Of a DNA stretch of 64,000 nucleotides, positions 8,371 to 17,275 are shown one piece after another; position 1 is the stretch's first letter; each line of letters opens with the position of its first letter. Under the pieces are notes generated by a model, which worked only from the letters and a program-made list of their open reading frames with translations, did no database searches and was not told the DNA's origin. Source of the DNA: CAIQPS01 sp963783835 (GTDB taxonomy: Bacteria > Actinomycetota > Thermoleophilia > RBG-16-64-13); the NCBI GenBank assembly GCA_963783835.1, contig CAWAOX010000006.1:1-64000 (forward strand), given 5' to 3'. A program made the translations under genes and the position numbers.

Positions 8371-9813
8371 ATGGGCCCATTCGATCCCGCCGATTTTGAA
8401 ATCTTCTATCCCGGCGTGTACAGCGCGCGCGAAGCGGGTGCTGTCGAGCGTCATCTGGCGGGCAACAAGGCTCTCGAAGAGCGGGGCGACATCGATACCG
8501 AGGCCCTGGTTGCCGGAACCTTACCGGCAGACACTCCCGGTGTCGGCCCCACGCTCCCGGTCACCGAGGCGATGGTCCGCTACAACAACAGCAAGTACGA
8601 CCCGGATAACGGGCTGCTGAACGATGCCGGCTACGCGCGGTCTCTCGGCTACAAGGACATCTTGGCCATGCCCTGCTACGGCGCCCACGACGACACCTTC
8701 ATGGTTCCCTTTCCGCCGGAAGCGCGGGACACCCTCCTGGTCTCCCAGCTCAACCACAGCGTCACGAACTACGTGCCCGTCTACCCAGGGGACACCCTCT
8801 ATCTGATCACCGACCGGCGCTCCCTCGTCGACCGCACCCCGGACGAGGGCTCCATCTACCGCCACGTCACTCTTGTCTCGTACGGTTCCATCTACAACCA
8901 GAGGGGCGAGAAGGTCAACGACACCAGTTGGCGCGTGACTGAGAGCCTCAAGACCTACAAGGACGGCAGACGGCCGGAGAAGATGGGCTTTGCCGAGATG
9001 TGGGAGGCTCCGGACTGGATGAGCCGCCCGGCACACTTTTATACGGACGCCGACTGGGACTTCATCAAAGGCGTCTGGGCCAAGGAGAAGCGCCGCGGCG
9101 CCGAGCCGCTGCACTGGGAGGACGTGAAGATCGGTGACGAGCCGGCGTGGACCGCCGATGGCCCCATCGACGAGTCCCTCTCCCCGACGGCGCCCTACGG
9201 GATGGGGACGGGGGGCAGCCGTACCCTCCGCAAGGAGATCATGGACCCGGCCATCTTCGCCACGATGGTGAGGGGCGAGAACGACGGCATCTACCGCCTC
9301 CCCAGCCGGGAAGATTGCGTCCCCGCGGTGCCCGACGGAGCCGTCCCGTTCTTCATGGTCGACCCGGACAGCACCGAGCAGGGCGGGGCCGTCGACACCC
9401 AGGACATCCACAAGAAGACAGGCCCCGACCGTGCAGCCCTGATCAACTTCCTCGGCCGCGATCTTGCCATCCGGCACATCAACAACTGGATGGGGGACCA
9501 CGGCTGGGTGCGGAACATCCGCTGGGGGATCATGCCGGCCGCGGCTCACGCCGCCCTCGGCAAGAGCGTACCCGAGGACACCGGCGCTGAGTACTTCCTC
9601 GGCAAGGTGCCGCAGATGGCGGGCAGGCAAGGTCTCGCTCACGGCCTGACCGGCGACCTGGCGCTGGTGAAGTCCTATGTGTACGGCAAGTGCGTTTGCG
9701 ACGGTGAGTTCCTGGCGGCTCTGGCTTGGTGGATCGAGACTATCGAAGGCGACATCTGGCTGGCTGGAGGGGCGACGGTCAAACTGCCCTCCTCCCGCGC
9801 GGCCCAGTCCTGA
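8371..9813 (+). CDS. MaoC-like (hotdog) acyl-CoA hydratase/dehydratase family protein
   Basis: 480 residues with a strong AGGAGG ribosome site. The sequence has the look of a double-hotdog MaoC-type protein: an N-terminal stretch LGYKDILAMPCYGAHDD followed by a YPGDTLYLITDRRSLVDRT strand region, and a long C-terminal half (about 240-475). MaoC-type proteins add water to enoyl-CoA or dehydrate hydroxyacyl-CoA. No family member with known substrate is obvious to me. It opens the 8.4-12.8 kb run of dehydrogenases, which fits a hydratase in a CoA-linked degradation route. Family assignment is moderate and substrate unknown. Confidence 0.55.
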   Translation: MGPFDPADFEIFYPGVYSAREAGAVERHLAGNKALEERGDIDTEALVAGTLPADTPGVGPTLPVTEAMVRYNNSKYDPDNGLLNDAGYARSLGYKDILAMPCYGAHDDTFMVPFPPEARDTLLVSQLNHSVTNYVPVYPGDTLYLITDRRSLVDRTPDEGSIYRHVTLVSYGSIYNQRGEKVNDTSWRVTESLKTYKDGRRPEKMGFAEMWEAPDWMSRPAHFYTDADWDFIKGVWAKEKRRGAEPLHWEDVKIGDEPAWTADGPIDESLSPTAPYGMGTGGSRTLRKEIMDPAIFATMVRGENDGIYRLPSREDCVPAVPDGAVPFFMVDPDSTEQGGAVDTQDIHKKTGPDRAALINFLGRDLAIRHINNWMGDHGWVRNIRWGIMPAAAHAALGKSVPEDTGAEYFLGKVPQMAGRQGLAHGLTGDLALVKSYVYGKCVCDGEFLAALAWWIETIEGDIWLAGGATVKLPSSRAAQS

Positions 9814-9822
9814 GAGGGGGGC

Positions 9823-10284
9823 ATGGTGAAAGCAGCACTCTATGAAGGCGTCAAGTCGGTCAGCATCGTCGACCGGCCCATGCCGAAAGCCGGCCCGGGC
9901 GAAGCCGTGGTCAAGATCGCCCTCTGCGGCATCTGCGGCACCGATCTTCATATCTACTTCGAAGGGATGCTGCCTCCGCCGTTCGTCCCCGGCCATGAGA
10001 ACGTGGGAACCATCGCCGAGTTAGGCGAGGGGGTCCAAGGGTTCGCGGTCGGCGACCGGGTGGTCGCCGGACCTCCCGGAAGTTGCGGCCGTTGCTTCTA
10101 CTGCCTCCATGGACACCCAAATCTGTGCGTCGACGGCTTCGGCAGCACGAACGGCCTGACCCGGGACGGCGGCATGGCCGAGTACATGCTGGTCCGGGAT
10201 GCCCGGCAGATCACCTATATCGTGCAGGCCCTGGAGAAGGCAGGGGACGCGCTCGAGCCGGGTGCCCCTAAGCCCCGCTCTTGA
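9823..10284 (+). CDS. Truncated zinc alcohol dehydrogenase (GroES-like domain only)
   Basis: 153 residues covering only the N-terminal half of a medium-chain dehydrogenase: ICGTDLH (catalytic zinc Cys region), GHENVG (catalytic His), and the structural-zinc Cys set CGRCFYCLHGHPNLC. The NAD-binding Rossmann domain and the rest (about 200 residues) are missing. The last 25 residues (ITYIVQALEKAGDALEPG) resemble the end of a full-length enzyme, suggesting an internal deletion. The stop codon lies within the -35 box of the next promoter. It is unlikely to be an active dehydrogenase. A complete MDR enzyme is encoded at 11164. Confidence 0.75.
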   Translation: MVKAALYEGVKSVSIVDRPMPKAGPGEAVVKIALCGICGTDLHIYFEGMLPPPFVPGHENVGTIAELGEGVQGFAVGDRVVAGPPGSCGRCFYCLHGHPNLCVDGFGSTNGLTRDGGMAEYMLVRDARQITYIVQALEKAGDALEPGAPKPRS

Positions 10285-10329
10285 CAGCGTGCCGCGCCCT
10301 CTGCCAGAATGCGTAGAGCGAGCGCTCTA
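10281..10329 (+). promoter_or_regulatory. Promoter with TAGAGCG palindromic operator, copy 1
   Basis: TTGACA (10281-10286), 18-base spacer, CAGAAT (10305-10310), then the palindrome TAGAGCG-AG-CGCTCTA (10314-10329) over the expected transcription start. The 26 bases from AGAAT onward are identical in copies 2 and 3 (12.8 and 23.3 kb). It drives the SDR gene at 10347. The TetR protein at 12944 is the likely repressor. Confidence 0.8.
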
Positions 10330-10346
10330 TCTGCGAGGAGGCAACC

Positions 10347-11123
10347 GTGCGGGGCAAGATCGCGATAGTGACCGGCGCCAGCCGGGGTATAGGAAAGGCC
10401 ATCGCGTTGGGCTACGCGCGGGAAGGGGCCACTGTGGTGGTGGCGGCCCGGAGTGAGACGGCCCCGAGCGAGCGCCTTCCGGGGAGCATCCATGAGACGG
10501 TCGAGCAGATCGAGGCCCTCGGCGGCCGGGCACTTGCCGTCCGCTGCGACGTCACCGACGAGGCGAGCGTCAACGCCATGGCCGAGACGACCCTCGCCGA
10601 GTTCGGCCGGATCGACGTGCTGGTGAACAACGCGGCCGTCGATTTCCCGAGCCGGGTGGTGGACATGCCGCTCAAGCGCTGGGAGGTCGTATTCCGTGTC
10701 GGTCTGACCGGGCCGTTCCTGTGCGCGCGGGCAGTGCTCCCCGGCATGATCGCCCAGGGCGGCGGCAGCATCATCAACATCAGTTCCATAGCCGGGTCCG
10801 AGCGGGGAACAGGTACGGTGGGCTACAGTGCCGCCTACGCTGCGACGAAAGCCGGGCTCGACCGCTTCACCTGGGCCCTCGCCGCCGAGGTCGGGCGCCA
10901 CAACATTGCGGTCAACGCGGTCATGCCGTCCAAGGTCATCGATACCGAAGGCATGCGGATGTGGGCCACCGAAGAGCAGAAGCGGCACTTCGCCCCGCCC
11001 GACAGCATGGTCGCCTGCGCGATCTTCCTGGGCAAGCAGGACGCCCGCGGCGTCACCGGCAGCATCGCCAGCGACGACGAGTATGTGGTCTGGCACGGGC
11101 TGAGGGTCGGTGCCGGTACGTGA
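10347..11123 (+). CDS. Short-chain dehydrogenase/reductase
   Basis: 258 residues, GTG start after GAGGAGG. Classical SDR features: TGASRGIG nucleotide-binding motif near the N-terminus, NNAA, the catalytic Ser region (NISSIAG) and YAATK (Tyr and Lys of the active site). The C-terminal region is unusual (ASDDEYVVWHG instead of the common VDGG). The substrate is probably an alcohol or 3-hydroxyacyl derivative. It is first in the operon behind operator copy 1, together with the MDR dehydrogenase and the SnoaL-like protein. Confidence 0.88.
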   Translation: MRGKIAIVTGASRGIGKAIALGYAREGATVVVAARSETAPSERLPGSIHETVEQIEALGGRALAVRCDVTDEASVNAMAETTLAEFGRIDVLVNNAAVDFPSRVVDMPLKRWEVVFRVGLTGPFLCARAVLPGMIAQGGGSIINISSIAGSERGTGTVGYSAAYAATKAGLDRFTWALAAEVGRHNIAVNAVMPSKVIDTEGMRMWATEEQKRHFAPPDSMVACAIFLGKQDARGVTGSIASDDEYVVWHGLRVGAGT

Positions 11124-11163
11124 TGCGCCCGACCGCAGGTCCGGGTGGGAGGGGCGAAGCCCT

Positions 11164-12219
11164 GTGAGGGCGGTCGTTTACCGGGGTCCCGGCGACATCC
11201 GGCTGGAGACGGTGCCGGAGCCCACACTCCAAGGCCCGGAGGACGCCATCGTGCGGGTGACGGCGGCCAGCATCTGCGGCAGCGACCTGCACGTTGTGCA
11301 CGGTCTGATGCCCAAGATGGAGCCGGGCATCATCGGCCACGAGTTTGTGGGTGTCGTAGAATCGGCGGGTACCGCGGTCGAGCGCTTCAAGCCTGGCGAC
11401 CGGGTGGTAGGGCCGGCGGCTGTGTGGTGCGGCCGTTGCCGCGCCTGCCGAAAAGGGCTGCTGAGCGCCTGCGAGAAGGGAGCCATCTTCGGCAACGGCC
11501 CGCTTTTTGGCGGTCTGGCCGGCGCTCAGGCCGACTATGTCCGGGTCCCCTTCGCAAACGTAACACTGCAGCCGATCCCCGACGGCCTTCCCGACGAGCA
11601 GGTCATCTTCGCCGGCGATATTCTGCCGACCGGCTACTCTGCGGTGGCGGGTCTGGCCCCGGGCAGCCGAGGGGTGCGTCCTGGCGACAACGTCGTCATC
11701 TTCGGCGCCGGTCCGGTGGGTCTCTGCGCCTCGGCCTCGGCCCGGCTGTTCGATCCGGCGCGCATCATCGTCGTCGACATGGAGAGCTACCGGCTGGAGA
11801 TGGCGGCCTGGCTGGGAGCCGATGTGACCATCGACGCCTCGACCGAGGACGTCCGTGCTCGGGTCAAGGAGGTCACCGACGGGTGGGGCGCCGACTACGT
11901 TGTCGAGGCTGTCGGCAAGCAGGAGACGCTCGGGAATGCCGTGGCGGTATCCGCTCCGGGAGGAGTCGTCTCCGTGGTGGGAGTGTTTCAGCAGCCCGTT
12001 TCCATCAATGCCCCTCGCATGCTGGCGAAGAACCTCACTCTCACAATCGGCATGGGCGACCTGGGTTGCATCGCCGAACTGATCGGCCACATCGGAGCCG
12101 GCCGGCTGGACCTCACTCCTTTGATAACTCACAGGCTGTCCCTCGATGAGGCTGTGCACGCCTACGACGTCTTCGAGAAGCGTACCGACGGGGCGATCAA
12201 AGTGCTACTCACCCCTTGA
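11164..12219 (+). CDS. Zinc-dependent medium-chain alcohol dehydrogenase
   Basis: Full-length MDR enzyme (351 residues from the GTG at 11164, which has GGGAGG upstream and matches the family start RAVVYRGPGD). It has SICGSDLH (catalytic Cys), GHEFVG (catalytic His), a Cys-rich structural-zinc loop CGRCRACRKGLLSAC, and a Rossmann motif GAGPVG. The enzyme oxidises or reduces an alcohol with NAD(P). It lies 40 bases after the SDR and 32 before a SnoaL-like gene in one operon under operator copy 1. Confidence 0.9.
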   Translation: MRAVVYRGPGDIRLETVPEPTLQGPEDAIVRVTAASICGSDLHVVHGLMPKMEPGIIGHEFVGVVESAGTAVERFKPGDRVVGPAAVWCGRCRACRKGLLSACEKGAIFGNGPLFGGLAGAQADYVRVPFANVTLQPIPDGLPDEQVIFAGDILPTGYSAVAGLAPGSRGVRPGDNVVIFGAGPVGLCASASARLFDPARIIVVDMESYRLEMAAWLGADVTIDASTEDVRARVKEVTDGWGADYVVEAVGKQETLGNAVAVSAPGGVVSVVGVFQQPVSINAPRMLAKNLTLTIGMGDLGCIAELIGHIGAGRLDLTPLITHRLSLDEAVHAYDVFEKRTDGAIKVLLTP

Positions 12220-12251
12220 ATGTCGCTGGCCATCTGACGAAAGGGCGAAAA

Positions 12252-12779
12252 ATGGAAACACACGAACTGGAAACGCGCTTGCTCGAGTTGGAAGGCACGG
12301 TCACGGAGTTGCTGGGGACGGTCGAAGAGTTGCGGGGCCGGGTGCAGGTGACCGAGGACGTCAACGAGATCAAACAGCTCCACTGGACTTATCTGAACGC
12401 CTTGATGGCGACCGAGTGGGATATCTGCGCGAGTTGCTTTGCCGAAGACGCGCTCGTGGACGTATACCTGCACGACCCGGTGAAGGGCAAGGTGGCCATC
12501 GAGCACTGGTTCAAGGAGGAGCTGGCCAAGACCCACGCGGGCAGAGAGGGCGACGTCTGCATCCACCCGATCATCACGGTGGACGGCGACACGGCCAAGG
12601 GCAACTGGCTGCTCTACATGATGTACTTCTACCCGCGGACGGGGCAGTCGATGTTCTGGGTCCAGGGCTACTACGACATGGACTACGTCCGCGAGAACGG
12701 GACCTGGAAGATCGCGGTGATGCGCTGGCACGAGACCATCGGACTGCCGGGCGGCGGCCCGCCGACCGGGCTCTGGTGA
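12252..12779 (+). CDS. SnoaL-like (NTF2-fold) protein
   Basis: 175 residues: an N-terminal heptad-like helix (LETRLLELEGTVTELLGTVEELRGRV, given here as its pattern of L/E repeats at about 4-33), then the SnoaL_4 pattern (LHWTYLNALMATEWD, CFAEDALVDV, GYYDMDYVRENGTWKI). NTF2-fold proteins of this kind serve as dehydratases, isomerases or hydrolases on polycyclic or alicyclic substrates; the bile-acid 7-alpha-dehydratase BaiE has this fold. A second member is encoded at 22513. The substrate is unknown. It is the last gene of the operon starting at 10347. Confidence 0.7.
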   Translation: METHELETRLLELEGTVTELLGTVEELRGRVQVTEDVNEIKQLHWTYLNALMATEWDICASCFAEDALVDVYLHDPVKGKVAIEHWFKEELAKTHAGREGDVCIHPIITVDGDTAKGNWLLYMMYFYPRTGQSMFWVQGYYDMDYVRENGTWKIAVMRWHETIGLPGGGPPTGLW

Positions 12780-12827
12780 TCGGGCCGTCTTTGGCGCCCA
12801 GTCGGCGTCAGCTTTCCCGCTGAGGAC

Positions 12828-12875
12828 TTGACAGCAGGGAGAACCCCTGCCAGAATGCGTAGAGCGAGCGCTCTA
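12828..12875 (+). promoter_or_regulatory. Promoter with TAGAGCG palindromic operator, copy 2
   Basis: TTGACA (12828-12833), 17-base spacer, CAGAAT (12851-12856), palindrome TAGAGCG-AG-CGCTCTA (12860-12875). It lies upstream of the TetR gene and its long downstream gene run, so the regulator is probably autoregulated. Confidence 0.8.
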
Positions 12876-12943
12876 TCGAACATGGCGTCGACAGGCGCCA
12901 CGCTGAGAAACAGGCTCCGGCAGAGGTCTCGGCAAAGGGAGGG

Positions 12944-13657
12944 GTGGTGGCACAAACAGCGGCAGGGCGGCCCGGCGAGGTCACGAACACCACGCGGCGC
13001 CACCTCGACGAGATGCAGTTGCGGACTGCCGAAACCGACGTCCCCGGTGGTCCCGCCGACCGCGAGCTGACCGAGATGAAGCAGCGGCTCATCGTGGAAC
13101 GGGCAAGCGCCGTCCTTTTCGAGAAGGGTTTCCACGGCACCTCCATCCGCGACATCGCCGCGGCCTGCGACATGTCGATGGGGCAGCTGTACCACTACAT
13201 CTCGTCCAAGGACGACATCCTGTTCCTCATGCATCTCTACAGCCAGGAACAATGGCACCGCCATCTCTCCGAGGGCGGCTTCGAGCAGATCACGGACCCG
13301 GTGGCCAGACTCGAGCACGGGCTGCGCCTGTCCATGAAATACCTCTCCGAGAACCGGGGCCTCATACAGTTCATCTTCACCGAGAGCAAATACCTGGACA
13401 GTGAGCACCTGCGGAAGGCCCTAGAGCTCGACGATCAGAACGTGGTGGGCTTCTACCGGCACCTCCTCTCGGAGATCCCCGGCGCCCCGGTCGAGGGGCC
13501 GCGGGTGCAGCTCGCCGCCAGCATCGTCTCCTTCCTCTGCACCTTCCTGTCCCTGCGCGGTTGGAACCTGGACCTGCCCGATGAGGCAGCCGTGGATGCG
13601 TCTATCGATTTCCTTGTCGAGTTCATTTTCCGCGGCCTCGGTATCGAGCGCGGGTAG
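12944..13657 (+). CDS. TetR-family regulator, likely repressor of the TAGAGCG operators
   Basis: 237 residues. A non-conserved head of about 40 residues is followed by the TetR helix-turn-helix (FEKGFHGTSIRDIAAACDMS, then GQLYHYISSKDDIL; about 60-105) and a ligand-binding domain. Start: tandem GTG codons at 12944 and 12947 just after AGGGAGG; 12947 has the better spacing. Its own promoter holds the same palindrome as the promoters at 10.3 and 23.2 kb, a typical autoregulated TetR arrangement. The inducer is probably an intermediate (acyl-CoA or acid) of the surrounding pathway. The 7-bp arms with a 2-bp centre fit TetR-type operators. Confidence 0.88.
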   Translation: MVAQTAAGRPGEVTNTTRRHLDEMQLRTAETDVPGGPADRELTEMKQRLIVERASAVLFEKGFHGTSIRDIAAACDMSMGQLYHYISSKDDILFLMHLYSQEQWHRHLSEGGFEQITDPVARLEHGLRLSMKYLSENRGLIQFIFTESKYLDSEHLRKALELDDQNVVGFYRHLLSEIPGAPVEGPRVQLAASIVSFLCTFLSLRGWNLDLPDEAAVDASIDFLVEFIFRGLGIERG

Positions 13658-13675
13658 ACATCGAGGAGGCTACTG

Positions 13676-16051
13676 ATGTTGTTGATCCGAAAAGCGGCGG
13701 TCCTGGGGGCGGGACGTATGGGCACGGCTGTCGCCGCGCACCTAGCTAACGCGGGAATACCCACACTGCTGCTCGATCTTGCCCCGACCGAGTTGACCGA
13801 GGAAGAGCAGAAGAAGAAGCTGACCCTTGACAGCCGGAAAGTGCGCAACCGGCTGGCGGAGGCGGGCATCGCCACCGCCGCGAAAAGCCGCCCGGCTGCG
13901 TTCGCGCATCCCGCACGGGTGGGCCTTCTCACCCCGGGCAACTTCGAGGACGATCTGCCCAAACTGGCGGACGTGGACTGGGTCGTCGAGGCAGTCGTCG
14001 AACGCCTCGACATCAAACAGGACCTGCTGGCGCGGGTGGCGCAGCACGTCGGACCCAGCACGATCGTGTCCACCAACTCGTCAGGGCTATCGGTCAACGC
14101 CATGGCGGCGGCCCTTACCGACGACGTCAAGCGCCGGTTCCTGGGCAGCCACTTCTTCTTCCCGCCGCGTTACATGTACCTGCTCGAGCTCATCCCCGGC
14201 GAGAAGACCGACCCCGCCATCGTCGACGCACTGAAAGACTTCGCGGAGCTCCGGCTCGGCAAGGGCGTCGTGCTCAGCAACGACACTCCCAACTTCGTGG
14301 CCAACCGCGTCGGCATCTTCTCGACCGTGTATGCGATCAACGCCATGGACAAATATGGGCTGACCATCGAAGAGGTCGACGGGGCGAGCGGCCGGGCCCT
14401 CGCCCGTTCGGTCACCGCCACCTATGGCACCTCCAACTTGGCCGGCACCGATGTCCTCGCCTACGCCGTCGCCAGCCACTACGAGACGGCCGTCAACGAC
14501 GAGATGCGGGAGCAGTGGCGGCTGCCGGAGTGGATCCTGGACATGGTGGCCAAGGGCTATCTGGGCGAGAAGACGGGCGGCAGCTTCTTCCGGGAGAAGC
14601 GCACCTTGGTGATCGACCCCGCCACCCTGGAATACCGGCCCTGGCAGGACCCGCGGCAACCGAGCATCGCGGAAGCGAACAAGACCAGTGACCCCGTGGA
14701 ACGGGTGAGGAAGTTCATCTCCTTCGAAGACGCGGCGGCCCGCTTCGGCTGGGACCTCCTGGCCGCGACCTTCGTCTACTCCGCCAACCGCGTTCCCGAG
14801 ATCTGCGACAACATCGCCGAGATCGACCGGGGCATGCGCTGGGGTTACGCCTGGGATCGGGGACCGTTCGAGTTGTGGGACGCGCTGGGCGTCAAAGAGA
14901 CGGTCGCGCGCATGCAGGCCGAAGGCCGGGCCGTACCGGAATGGGTGGTGGAACTCGCCGCCTCCGACAGCCCCTACTTCTACAAACGCGAAGGAGACGC
15001 GCTCACCGTCTGGAGACCGGAGAAGACCCGTGGGCCGCTCGCAGCCCGGCCCCGCACCCTGGTGCTGGCCGACCTGAAGCGGGGCGGCAAGACGCTGGAT
15101 GAGTCACCATCCGCGAGCCTTATCGATCTGGGCGACCGGGTCGCCTGCCTCGAGTACCACACCCGGGCCAACATGGTCACTGAAGAGATCCACCAGTTCA
15201 CCGAGAAGGCGCTGGCCGCGGCCGGCACCGACTTCGACGCTCTGGTCATTGGCAATCAGGGCTCCCACTTCTCCGGCGGCGCCGACCTCAAGGTGATGGT
15301 CGAGCGGATCCAGGCGGAAGACTGGGCTGCTATCGACGCCACCCTCCGCTACGTCCAGAAGGTCAGCATGGCGGTCAAGTACGCGCCCATCCCTGTCGTG
15401 GCCGCTCCGTTCGGCCGGGTCCTGGGCGGCGGGCTCGAGATCTGTCTCCATTGCGACCGCGTCCAGGCCGACGCCGACGTGAGCATGGGCCTGGTGGAGA
15501 CCAGCGTGGGGCTCATCCCCTCTGCGGGCGGCATCAAGGAATCGCTTCTGCGGACTATGGAACTCGCCAAGGGTGTCGTCTGGCCGTTCCCGAACCTCAT
15601 GCCCACCTTCGATGCGCTCGCTCAGGCCAAGACGAGCGGTTCGGCCTGGGAAGCGTTCGATATGAACTACCTCCGGCGAGGCGACGGCGTGACCATGAAC
15701 CGGGAGAGCGTCATCTACGCCGCCAAGCAGGTGGCGCTGGGCATGCTCCTGGCCGGCTATCAGCCCCCTCTGCCTGCCACGGTGAAGGTCATGGGGCTCG
15801 ACGGCATCGGCAATTTCCGCAGCATCCTCACCAACATGGGGCAGAGCCAGTTCATCTCCGAGCACGACCGCTACCTGGGCGAGAAGATCGCCTGGGTGCT
15901 GAGCGGCGGCGATGTCGACACGGGTACCGAGGTGGACGAGTGGCACTTGCTCCATCTGGAGCGGACGGCATTCCTGGAGGTCTGTCACGCGCCCAAGACG
16001 CTGGAGAGGATCCAGCACATGCTCAGTACCGGCAAACCCCTTCGCAACTAG
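13676..16051 (+). CDS. fadN: Bifunctional 3-hydroxyacyl-CoA dehydrogenase/enoyl-CoA hydratase (FadN type)
   Basis: 791 residues. The order is dehydrogenase first (GAGRMG at 11-16, then the HAD C-terminal domain), crotonase fold second (LVIGNQGSHFSGGADL, about 520-545). This order and length match Bacillus FadN rather than the hydratase-first FadB/FadJ. It catalyses hydration of trans-2-enoyl-CoA and NAD-dependent oxidation of 3-hydroxyacyl-CoA. AGGAGG site, 18 bases after the TetR gene; thiolase follows. Whether the pathway uses straight-chain or cyclic acyl-CoA cannot be told from sequence. Confidence 0.9.
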   Translation: MLLIRKAAVLGAGRMGTAVAAHLANAGIPTLLLDLAPTELTEEEQKKKLTLDSRKVRNRLAEAGIATAAKSRPAAFAHPARVGLLTPGNFEDDLPKLADVDWVVEAVVERLDIKQDLLARVAQHVGPSTIVSTNSSGLSVNAMAAALTDDVKRRFLGSHFFFPPRYMYLLELIPGEKTDPAIVDALKDFAELRLGKGVVLSNDTPNFVANRVGIFSTVYAINAMDKYGLTIEEVDGASGRALARSVTATYGTSNLAGTDVLAYAVASHYETAVNDEMREQWRLPEWILDMVAKGYLGEKTGGSFFREKRTLVIDPATLEYRPWQDPRQPSIAEANKTSDPVERVRKFISFEDAAARFGWDLLAATFVYSANRVPEICDNIAEIDRGMRWGYAWDRGPFELWDALGVKETVARMQAEGRAVPEWVVELAASDSPYFYKREGDALTVWRPEKTRGPLAARPRTLVLADLKRGGKTLDESPSASLIDLGDRVACLEYHTRANMVTEEIHQFTEKALAAAGTDFDALVIGNQGSHFSGGADLKVMVERIQAEDWAAIDATLRYVQKVSMAVKYAPIPVVAAPFGRVLGGGLEICLHCDRVQADADVSMGLVETSVGLIPSAGGIKESLLRTMELAKGVVWPFPNLMPTFDALAQAKTSGSAWEAFDMNYLRRGDGVTMNRESVIYAAKQVALGMLLAGYQPPLPATVKVMGLDGIGNFRSILTNMGQSQFISEHDRYLGEKIAWVLSGGDVDTGTEVDEWHLLHLERTAFLEVCHAPKTLERIQHMLSTGKPLRN

Positions 16052-16085
16052 CCGGCCCGGGCCGCAGTACTAAGGAGATCTTTCG

Positions 16086-17264
16086 ATGAGAGAAGCAGTG
16101 ATCGTGAGCGCGGTCCGCATCCCGGTCGGCAAGGCGCCCCGGGGAGTGTACCGGACCACGCGCCCGGAGGACCTGGCGGCGCTTGTCATCAAGGCGGCGC
16201 TCGACCGGGCGCCGGGTTGGGACCCCGCTGAGGTGGACGACGTCATCATGGGGTGCGCTTTCCCCGAAGCCGAGCAAGGGTTGAACATCGGACGGAACGC
16301 TTGGCTGCAGGCCGGCCTCCCCATCGAGGTGCCCGGGGTGACCGTCAACCGGTTCTGCTCGTCGGGGCTGCAGGCGGTGGCCTTCGCCGGCCAAGCCATC
16401 ATGTCGGGCATGGCCGAGATCATGTTCGCCGGTGGCATCGAGTCGATGTCCCGGGTGCCCGGCGGGGGCAACAAGCCCATGTTCGGCTCGGCCCTGATGG
16501 ACGCCAGTCCGAACGCCTTTCTCAGCATGGGCCATACCGCCGAGAACGTGGCCGGCCGCTTCAACGTGACCCGGGAGGAGCAGGATGCGTTTGCGGTTCA
16601 GAGCCACGCCCGGGCGCTGGCTGCCATCTCCTCGGGCCGGTTCAACGACGAGATCATCCCCGTCCCCGTGACCCACTACCGCCCTGGCCCCGACGGCACG
16701 TCCATCGCCGAGACTTCCGTAGTCACGACCGACGAAGGTCCTCGTCCGGGCACCACGATGGAGACGCTGGGCAAGCTCAAGCCGGTCTTCAAGAAGAACG
16801 GCTCCGTGACCGCGGGCAATTCCTCGCAGACCAGCGACGGCGCCGGCATGCTCATTCTCATGAGTGCCGATAAGGCGGCCAAATTGGGGCTCAAGCCCCT
16901 CGCCCGCTTTGTCAGCTTCGGCGCCGGGGGCGTCGATCCGGGCGTCATGGGCATCGGGCCGATCGCAGCCATACCCAAAGCGCTGCGCCTCGCCGGGCTC
17001 ACCGTCGCCGACCTCGATCTGGTCGAACTGAACGAGGCCTTCGCCAGCCAGGCGGTCTACGTGATGCGCCACCTCGGTCTCGACCCCGAGAAGACCAACG
17101 TCAACGGCGGGGCCATCGCGCTCGGCCATCCGCTGGGGGCGACGGGGGCCAAGCTCACCACCACCCTGCTCTACGAGATGGAGAAGCGGCAGAGCCGCTA
17201 CGGATTGGTAAGCATGTGTGTAGCCGGCGGTATCGGTGCCGCCGCGATCTTCGAACGGCTGTAA
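16086..17264 (+). CDS. fadA: Acetyl-CoA acyltransferase (thiolase)
   Basis: 392 residues, normal thiolase length. Nucleophile C91 in NRFCSSGLQAV, H348 in GHPLGATGA and C378 in MCVAGGIGAA make the full catalytic set. It cleaves 3-ketoacyl-CoA to acetyl-CoA and a shortened acyl-CoA. It is placed directly after FadN with AAGGAG spacing, so together they form a beta-oxidation module in the TetR-led operon. Confidence 0.92.
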   Translation: MREAVIVSAVRIPVGKAPRGVYRTTRPEDLAALVIKAALDRAPGWDPAEVDDVIMGCAFPEAEQGLNIGRNAWLQAGLPIEVPGVTVNRFCSSGLQAVAFAGQAIMSGMAEIMFAGGIESMSRVPGGGNKPMFGSALMDASPNAFLSMGHTAENVAGRFNVTREEQDAFAVQSHARALAAISSGRFNDEIIPVPVTHYRPGPDGTSIAETSVVTTDEGPRPGTTMETLGKLKPVFKKNGSVTAGNSSQTSDGAGMLILMSADKAAKLGLKPLARFVSFGAGGVDPGVMGIGPIAAIPKALRLAGLTVADLDLVELNEAFASQAVYVMRHLGLDPEKTNVNGGAIALGHPLGATGAKLTTTLLYEMEKRQSRYGLVSMCVAGGIGAAAIFERL

Positions 17265-17275
17265 CAGGAGGCATC

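Noticed and set aside
8521..9996. Minus-strand open frame of 491 codons
   Set aside because: Antisense shadow of the MaoC-like gene, no ribosome site or domain.
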